Origin: Sphaerimonospora sp050942215 | GTDB taxonomy: Bacteria; Actinomycetota; Actinomycetes; Streptosporangiales; Streptosporangiaceae | Reading direction: 5' to 3' | Assembly (NCBI RefSeq): GCF_050942215.1 | Contig: NZ_CP192056.1 | Location: 3,038,001-3,102,000 of the forward strand | Length of the DNA stretch: 64,000 nt | Part shown: positions 58,624 to 64,000 of the stretch, one piece after another | How the letters are laid out: each line of letters starts with the position of its first letter | Numbering within the stretch: position 1 is the stretch's first letter | The notes under the pieces: model-generated | What the model saw: the letters and a program-made list of their open reading frames with translations, nothing else | Told to the model about the DNA's origin: nothing | Database searches by the model: none | Position numbers and translations under genes: made by a program

Positions 58624-61467
58624 TCAGCCCTCGTAGGCGTCCAGGGGCGGGCAGGAGCAGACGAGGTTGCGGTCGCCGTACGCCTGGTCGATCCGCCGAA
58701 CGGGCGGCCAGTACTTGTTCTCCCGCGACCCCGGCAGCGGATAGGCGGCCACGCTACGCGGGTACGGGTGCGGCCACTCGTCCGCGGTCACGCAGTCAGC
58801 GGTGTGCGGGGCATTCCTGAGCGGATTGTCCACCTTGTCGTACTCTCCCGACCCCACACGGGCGATCTCCGCCCGGATGGCGATCATCGCGTCGGCGAAG
58901 CGGTCGAGCTCGGCCAGGTTCTCGCTCTCGGTCGGCTCGATCATCAGCGTGCCGGCGACGGGGAACGACATGGTGGGCGCGTGGAAGCCGTAGTCGACCA
59001 GCCGCTTGGCCACGTCGTCGACCGTGACGCCGGTCTCCTTGGTGATCGGCCGCAGGTCGATGATGCACTCGTGCGCCACCAGCCCGCCGCGGCCGGTGTA
59101 GAGCACCGGATAGTGCGGCGCGAGCCGCCGGGCGAGGTAGTTTGCCGACAGGATCGCCTGCTCGGTGGCCTGACGCAGCCCCTCGCCGCCCATCATCCTG
59201 AGGTACGCCCAGGAGATCGGCAGGATGCCCGCCGAGCCGTACGGCGCAGCCGACACGTGCGTGGGCAGGTGGGGGGCGAGATGGGCCTTGACGGCCACCG
59301 GGCCGACTCCGGGCCCTCCCCCGCCGTGCGGGATGCAGAACGTCTTGTGCAGGTTCAGGTGGGAGACGTCTGCGCCGAACTCGCCGAGCCGGGCCAGCCC
59401 GACCAGCGCGTTGAGGTTCGCCCCGTCCACGTAGACCTGGCCGCCCGCCGCGTGCACCCGCTCGCAGATCTCGACGATCGTCTCCTCGTACACCCCGTGC
59501 GTCGAGGGGTACGTCACCATGATCGCGGCCAGCGCGTCACGATGCTTTTCGATCTTCGTGGCGAGGTCGCCGAGGTCGACGTCGCCGTCGGCGTCGCAGG
59601 CCACCACGACCACCCGCATCCCGGCCATGACGGCGCTGGCGGCGTTGGTCCCGTGGGCGGACGAGGGGATGAGGCACACGTCACGTCCGGCCTCGCCGCG
59701 GGACCGGTGGTAGCCCCGGATGGCCAGCAGCCCGGCGAACTCCCCCTGCGAGCCCGCGTTGGGCTGCACGGACACCGTGTCGTACCCGGTGATCTCGGCG
59801 AGCCAGCCCTCCAGGGTCTCGATCAGCTCGGCGTATCCCGCCGCCTGCCCGATCGGCGCGAAGGGATGGACACCGGCGAACTCCGGCCAGGTGATGGGCT
59901 CCATCTCGGTGGCCGCGTTGAGCTTCATCGTGCAGGACCCCAGCGGGATCATCGACCGGTCCAGGGCGATGTCCTTGTCCTGGAGCCGCCGCAGATAGCG
60001 CAGCATCGCGGTCTCCGAGCGGTGGGTGTGGAACACCGGGTGGGTGAGGTAGGCGGAGGCGCGCAGCAGACCGGCGGGCAGCGCGTCGGGCGTCACCCGG
60101 TCCAGATCGTCCAGCGCGTCGTGCTCCGCACGCTCCCGCGGGTCTGAGGCGAACGCGTCCCAGACGGTACGCAGGTGGCCCGCGGTGGTCTTCTCGTCGC
60201 AGGCGATCGCGACGTGGTCGGCGTCCACGTGGCGCAGGTTGATCCCGGCGGCCTCGGCGGCGGCGACGACCTCGGCGGCCCGGCCGGGCACCCGGGCGAG
60301 CACGGTGTCGAAGAACTCCTCGTGGACGACCGTCACCCCGCGCTCACGCAGCCCGGCGGCGAGGACGGCCGCGTGACGGTGGACCCGCTGCGCGATCCGT
60401 CTGAGCCCCTCTGGGCCGTGGTAGACGGCGTACATCGAGGCGATGACGGCGAGCAGGACCTGTGCCGTGCAGATGTTGCTGGTGGCCTTCTCGCGGCGGA
60501 TGTGCTGTTCCCGGGTCTGCAGGGCGAGCCGGTAGGCGGGCCGGCCGTCCGCGTCGACCGAGACCCCGACCAGGCGGCCCGGCATCTGCCGCTGCAGCCC
60601 CTCCCTGACCGCCATGTAGGCGGCGTGCGGGCCGCCGAAGCCGAGCTGCACCCCGAACCGCTGGGTGGAGCCGACCGCGATGTCGGCGCCCTGCTCGCCC
60701 GGGGCGGCCAGCAGCGTCAGCGCCAGCAGGTCGGCCGCGGCCACGACGAGCGCGCCCGCGGCGTGCGCCCGCTCGGCCAGACCGGCGAAGCCGGCCACCC
60801 GGCCGCTCGCACCCGGATACTGCACCAGGACGCCGAAGCAGTCGGGCAGGTCTCCGGCGAGGTCGGACTCGACCAGCGTGATCCCCAGCGGCTCGGCCCG
60901 GGTCGCCAGCACGGCCTTGGTCTGCGGCAGCGCCTCGGCGTCCACCACGAACACGGCGGACTTCGACCGGCCGGCCCGGCGGGCCAGCGTCATGGCCTCG
61001 GCCGCCGCCGTCGCCTCGTCCAGCAGGGAGGCCCCGGCCACGTCGAGCCCGGTCAGGTCCGTCACCATCGTCTGGAAGTTCAGCAGCGCCTCCAGGCGCC
61101 CCTGGGAGATCTCCGGCTGGTACGGCGTGTACGCCGTGTACCAGCCGGGGTTCTCCAGCACGTTGCGCAGGATGACGCCCGGGGTGATCGTGTCGTGGTA
61201 TCCCAGGCCGATCATCGAGGTGAGCGTCCGGTTGCGGCCGGCCAGGGCGCGCAGCTCGGCCAGCGCCTCTGTCTCGCTCGCCGCCTCGGGAAGATCGAGC
61301 GGCTTCCTGGCGCGGATCGCCTCGGGTACGGCCGCCGCCACCAGCGCGGCGACCGACTCGTGGCCGACGACGCGCAGCATGTGCGCCCGGTCGGCGTCCG
61401 AGGGGCCGATGTGGCGGGTGGCGAAGGGGGGAGCGGAAAGATCGCGAAGTTGTGACCTATCAGTCAT
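58624..61467 (-). CDS. gcvP: glycine dehydrogenase (decarboxylating), P-protein
   Basis: 947 residues from ATG 61467. Full single-chain P-protein: FATRHIGPSDADRAHML at the start, GYHDTITPGVILRNVLENPG, EISQGRLEALLNFQTMVTDL in the first half; the PLP lysine region HLNLHKTFCIPHGGGGPGVG at about 700-720, and SAAPYGSAGILPISWAYLRM. Decarboxylates glycine and loads the H-protein in the glycine cleavage system. gcvT and gcvH are not in the window. Expression is controlled by the tandem glycine riboswitch directly upstream. Confidence 0.95.
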   Translation of the reverse strand: MTDRSQLRDLSAPPFATRHIGPSDADRAHMLRVVGHESVAALVAAAVPEAIRARKPLDLPEAASETEALAELRALAGRNRTLTSMIGLGYHDTITPGVILRNVLENPGWYTAYTPYQPEISQGRLEALLNFQTMVTDLTGLDVAGASLLDEATAAAEAMTLARRAGRSKSAVFVVDAEALPQTKAVLATRAEPLGITLVESDLAGDLPDCFGVLVQYPGASGRVAGFAGLAERAHAAGALVVAAADLLALTLLAAPGEQGADIAVGSTQRFGVQLGFGGPHAAYMAVREGLQRQMPGRLVGVSVDADGRPAYRLALQTREQHIRREKATSNICTAQVLLAVIASMYAVYHGPEGLRRIAQRVHRHAAVLAAGLRERGVTVVHEEFFDTVLARVPGRAAEVVAAAEAAGINLRHVDADHVAIACDEKTTAGHLRTVWDAFASDPRERAEHDALDDLDRVTPDALPAGLLRASAYLTHPVFHTHRSETAMLRYLRRLQDKDIALDRSMIPLGSCTMKLNAATEMEPITWPEFAGVHPFAPIGQAAGYAELIETLEGWLAEITGYDTVSVQPNAGSQGEFAGLLAIRGYHRSRGEAGRDVCLIPSSAHGTNAASAVMAGMRVVVVACDADGDVDLGDLATKIEKHRDALAAIMVTYPSTHGVYEETIVEICERVHAAGGQVYVDGANLNALVGLARLGEFGADVSHLNLHKTFCIPHGGGGPGVGPVAVKAHLAPHLPTHVSAAPYGSAGILPISWAYLRMMGGEGLRQATEQAILSANYLARRLAPHYPVLYTGRGGLVAHECIIDLRPITKETGVTVDDVAKRLVDYGFHAPTMSFPVAGTLMIEPTESENLAELDRFADAMIAIRAEIARVGSGEYDKVDNPLRNAPHTADCVTADEWPHPYPRSVAAYPLPGSRENKYWPPVRRIDQAYGDRNLVCSCPPLDAYEG

Positions 61468-61504
61468 GACAGGGCCTCCCGGCGGGTCGAGACCAGATTT
61501 GCGG

Positions 61505-61722
61505 TCTCCCCCTCTGTCATCGGACCTGAGAGCTTCACCGGGCCGCCTCGCGCGCGGCCCACATCGCCGCGCCGGTCCCGGTTTTCCCCTTCGGTGAGGC
61601 GCCACCTGGCTGGTGCGCCCGCTTTTCAGAGTCGCCTCGTCCGTGCGGTACGGATGCCTGAGAGATTCCGGGGAGGTTGCTCCTTCGGCGCCCCTGTGGT
61701 CAGAGGTCTCTCCCGCACGTGG
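61505..61722 (-). ncRNA. tandem glycine riboswitch
   Basis: On the reverse strand from about 61722: aptamer 1 with GTGCGGGAGAGACC, GCGCCGAAGGAGCAA and ATCTCTCAGGCA; then aptamer 2 with CACCGAAGGGGAAAACC and GAAGCTCTCAGGTCCGATGA, ending about 61505. These are the conserved core elements of both glycine aptamers. It lies 38 nt before gcvP, so glycine should switch on its expression. Confidence 0.9.
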
Positions 61723-61781
61723 TCGTCGGCCGCCTTCACTCTACCGTTACCCGGAATCCGGCCGGCCCATCCGCCCGGCCG

Positions 61782-62423
61782 TCAACCGATCTTGCGTGCC
61801 TTCCGGCGGCGGGCCAGTTCGTCCGCCGGATGGTCTCCCTCCGCATCGGAGGCGGCTTCCGCCCGCTCACCCGGCAGCTCGGCGAGCGATCCCTCCACCT
61901 CGCGCCAGACCCGGCCGAGCGCGATGCCGAACACGCCCTGCCCGCCCTGCAGCAGGTCTATGACCTCGTCGGCCGACGTGCACTCGTAGACGCTCACGCC
62001 GTCGCTCATCAACGTGATCTGGGCCAGGTCGTTGACCCCGCGGTCCCTCAGATGCCGTACGGCGGTGCGGATCTGCTGGAGGGAGACGCCGGTGTCCAGG
62101 AGGCGTTTGACGACTTTCAGCACGAGGATGTCGCGGAAGCTGTAAAGTCGCTGCGACCCCGATCCCTGGGCGGCCCTTATCGTCGGGAGGACGAGTTCGG
62201 TGCGCGCCCAGTAGTCGAGCTGCCGGTAGGTGATACCGGCCGCGGCGCATGCCGTGGGGCCGCGGTATCCGATGTCCTCGGGCAGCGCGGTCGGCCGCTC
62301 GTCGAACAGCAGACCCTGCTCGCCGGCGCGCTCCCGCGCCGACTGCCGGACCGGGTCGTGCTGGCCGGCCGACTTACCCTCGCCGCTGCTGACCGCCACT
62401 GCGGACCTCCGGCTTTCTCTCAT
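61782..62423 (-). CDS. MerR-family regulator (Rv1830-like)
   Basis: 213 residues from ATG 62423; the true start is uncertain because the N-terminal 40 residues are disordered and no good RBS is seen. Winged helix: GITYRQLDYWARTELVLPTI, SQRLYSFRDILVLKVVKRLL, DTGVSLQQIRTAVRHLRDRG. The following domain holds ITLMSDGVSVYECTSADEVI. Orthologue by context of M. tuberculosis Rv1830, next to the DUF151 gene and gcv genes; implicated there in growth and antibiotic tolerance. Confidence 0.85.
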   Translation of the reverse strand: MRESRRSAVAVSSGEGKSAGQHDPVRQSARERAGEQGLLFDERPTALPEDIGYRGPTACAAAGITYRQLDYWARTELVLPTIRAAQGSGSQRLYSFRDILVLKVVKRLLDTGVSLQQIRTAVRHLRDRGVNDLAQITLMSDGVSVYECTSADEVIDLLQGGQGVFGIALGRVWREVEGSLAELPGERAEAASDAEGDHPADELARRRKARKIG

Positions 62424-62554
62424 CCCACGGTCTGATCTGGGGGTTCGTGAATTACAACCGTGGTTTCCCTTGCACCGTAGGACTGGGCGCATCGTCAGTC
62501 AACGACCCTGTCCGGCGCGTCGTGAAGCGTAATCTCCCGATATCGACCAGCACG

Positions 62555-63025
62555 TCAGCCCGCCCTGCCGAAGTCTTCTGGAGTGATTTTGTCCAGGAAC
62601 TGGCGGAACTTCTCGACCTCGTCCTCCTGGTCGTCGGGCATGCTCACACCCGCCTCCTGAACCACGTCCTCACTCGCGTAGATCGTCGCCCCGGTGCGCA
62701 GCGCCAGTGCGATCGAATCCGACGGCCGGGCGCTCACCTCCACACCGTTCGAGAACACCAGATCGGCGAAGAAGATCCCATCACGGAGCGCGACGATGTT
62801 GACGGTGCGCAACCGCACCCCCAAGGCCTCGAGCACGTCACGGAACAAGTCGTGGGTCAGCGGCCTCGGCGGCGGCTCCTCCGCCTGGGCCAACGCAATA
62901 GCAGTCGCCTCGGTCATGCCTATCCAAATCGGTAGATACCGATCACCGCTCGTCTCTTTCAACAGGACGATCGGCTGGTTGGTGGGCATCTCAACGCGAA
63001 CCCCCACGACCTCCATCTGCAACAC
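62555..63025 (-). CDS. DUF151/bifunctional nuclease-family protein (Rv1829-like)
   Basis: 156 residues from GTG 63025 with GGAG upstream. Family core: MEVVGVRVEMPTNQPIVLLK, YLPIWIGMTEATAIALAQA, RPLTHDLFRDVLEALGVRL and SARPSDSIALALRTGATIYA. An acidic C-terminal tail carries EDEVEKFRQFLDKITPEDFG. Named bifunctional nuclease from plant homologues; bacterial role unproven. Sits between the two MerR genes exactly as in mycobacteria. Confidence 0.9.
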   Translation of the reverse strand: MLQMEVVGVRVEMPTNQPIVLLKETSGDRYLPIWIGMTEATAIALAQAEEPPPRPLTHDLFRDVLEALGVRLRTVNIVALRDGIFFADLVFSNGVEVSARPSDSIALALRTGATIYASEDVVQEAGVSMPDDQEDEVEKFRQFLDKITPEDFGRAG

Positions 63026-63101
63026 GGGCGGCTCCGTCTCAAGCGTCGCGGCATATCACCAGGCATTCAACGTAACACCCGGGACCGACCGGGTATGCCG
63101 G

Positions 63102-63767
63102 TCACCGCCCCTGAATGCCGCGAACACTGCCACGAAGTAACGCGTTGTGCAATTCTTGAATAAGTCCGGAGATCTCCCTGGCGGTCTCGTCCGCCTGCGC
63201 GATCGCGCCGGGCGCCCGGCGACGCATCAGCGGGGCCACCGCCTGCTCGATCAGGCCCGCCTCCCGCTCCACGGCGGCCCTGACGGCCCGCAGATGCCTG
63301 GGATGCAGGCCGAACTTCGCCAGCGCGCCCACGCTACGAGCGACCTCGAGCGCCTCCCCGTCGTAGTGACGGGCCACGGGGGCGACCAGGCCGAAGCTCT
63401 CCATCTCGGCGAGCGTCTCCTCGTCGATTCCCGCCGCCTCGATCAGCCCCTCCCGGCTCAGCCGTACGGGCGGTGCCCCGGCCGCCGCGTCCGGCACGGG
63501 ACGCGGGCGGGCGGCCTGCTCGTCCAGATGATCCTTGATCACCCGGAGCGGCAGGTAGTGGTCGCGCTGCGCGGTGAGGATGTAGCGCAGGCGCTCGACG
63601 TCGTGGTGCGTGAACTTGCGGTAGCCCGAGGGGCTCCGCTGCGGCTCTATGAGCCCCTCACCCTCCAGGAAACGGATCTTGGAGATGGTGATGTCGGGGA
63701 ACTCCCCCTGCAGCAGGGCGAGCACCTCCCCGATGCTCATGAACGCCCGTACGGCCTGCGCGCCCAT
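63102..63767 (-). CDS. ftsR: MerR-family regulator FtsR (Rv1828-like)
   Basis: 221 residues from ATG 63767. N-terminal MerR winged helix: MSIGEVLALLQGEFPDITIS, KIRFLEGEGLIEPQRSPSGY, RKFTHHDVERLRYILTAQRD. A long C-terminal domain with HPRHLRAVRAAVEREAGLIE follows. Its orthologue in corynebacteria and mycobacteria (FtsR/Rv1828) activates ftsZ. Conserved position next to garA. Confidence 0.88.
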   Translation of the reverse strand: MGAQAVRAFMSIGEVLALLQGEFPDITISKIRFLEGEGLIEPQRSPSGYRKFTHHDVERLRYILTAQRDHYLPLRVIKDHLDEQAARPRPVPDAAAGAPPVRLSREGLIEAAGIDEETLAEMESFGLVAPVARHYDGEALEVARSVGALAKFGLHPRHLRAVRAAVEREAGLIEQAVAPLMRRRAPGAIAQADETAREISGLIQELHNALLRGSVRGIQGR

Positions 63768-63786
63768 GATCCCCCCTCCTCAACGA

Positions 63787-64000
63787 TCAAAATCCTCCAG
63801 GGCCACGGGTGAGGAACACCAGCCGGAACTTGCCGATCTGCACCTCGTCGCCACCCGTCAGCGGGGACTCCTCGATGCGCTCCCGGTTGACGTAGGTGCC
63901 GTTGAGGCTGCCGACATCACGCACGGTGAAGTGGCCGCCGCGCCGGTAGAACTCCACGTGTCTCCTGGACACGGTTACATCGTCCAGGAAAATGTCACTT
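63787..64000 (-). CDS. garA: FHA-domain protein GarA/OdhI-like, C-terminal part (5' end outside window)
   Basis: The frame enters from the right edge and ends at 63787. About 70 residues of an FHA domain are visible: FLDDVTVSRRHVEFYRRGGH, DVGSLNGTYVNRERI and GDEVQIGKFRLVFL, with the phosphothreonine-binding Arg, Ser-Arg-x-His and Asn positions conserved. GarA inhibits 2-oxoglutarate dehydrogenase and regulates glutamate enzymes under Ser/Thr kinase control. The N-terminal phospho-Thr motif is off the window. Confidence 0.9.
   Translation of the reverse strand, partial: SDIFLDDVTVSRRHVEFYRRGGHFTVRDVGSLNGTYVNRERIEESPLTGGDEVQIGKFRLVFLTRGPGGF

Overview
The window is high-GC actinobacterial DNA. 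Gene families (DUF3040, DUF5999, MOSC, an HATPase-only protein of the RsbW type, an Rv2578c-type radical SAM protein, the garA-ftsR-nuclease-MerR-gcvP block, a clpP pair with a popR-like regulator), frequent GTG starts and CGTACGG-rich codon context all fit the Streptosporangiales (Streptosporangium/Nonomuraea/Microbispora-like). The genus is not resolvable from sequence alone. There are no rRNA, tRNA or CRISPR features that I can see.

Layout. 0-7.9 kb: TetR tail, a quinol-type nitric oxide reductase interrupted by an in-frame TAG, its small Cys4 membrane partner, a three-gene ABC-2 exporter, an HATPase regulator and a membrane protein with L7/L12-like repeats. 7.9-9.9 kb: the end of a decayed Tn7-like (TnsA-type) transposon joined to a truncated sugar-nucleotide reductase, then a secreted glycine-rich protein. 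10-25.4 kb: accessory region of redox and resistance genes with their local regulators (methyltransferase, XRE-cupin, thioredoxin-reductase-like enzyme, MFS pump, PadR plus FAD monooxygenase, stand-alone tyrosine recombinase, ArsI/CadI, TetR plus hydrolase, TetR plus BBE oxidoreductase plus F420/LLM enzyme), with at least six broken genes. 25.4-34.7 kb: divergent EF-Tu, lipoprotein, TetR/NAD-binding protein, acyltransferase, MecA_N-type penicillin-binding protein, DUF1203, DUF3040 and radical SAM protein.

34.7-41 kb: a collapsed ABC transporter, clpP-clpP with a convergent popR-like gene, MOSC, ArsR plus CDF metal efflux, relics of a DesK/DesR two-component system, SGNH hydrolase. 41-52.6 kb: menaquinone genes (menF; menD-menB; menE) surrounding a complete ureABCFGD operon that lacks ureE. 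52.6-56.7 kb: small secreted protein, a striking symmetric repeat array, a primary-type sigma factor, TetR. 56.7-64 kb: hydrolase, small membrane protein, TPR-like protein, gcvP under a tandem glycine riboswitch, then MerR, DUF151 nuclease, ftsR and garA, the same neighbourhood as Mycobacterium tuberculosis Rv1827-Rv1832.

The most unusual points are: (1) a 247-bp array at 53017-53263 made of a 22-bp unit repeated with an exact 53-bp period and then mirrored about a single centre; (2) the nitric oxide reductase with an amber codon, in an operon with a membrane protein that carries what looks like a transposase-derived Cys4 domain; (3) several genes hollowed out by in-frame internal deletions (ABC ATPase-permease fusion, 112-residue receiver-HTH fusion); (4) a urease whose mobile-flap cysteine is alanine, with a His-rich UreG and no UreE; and (5) a high density of recent-looking relics between 7.9 and 40 kb. 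All function calls come from reading the translated sequence; no database search was run.
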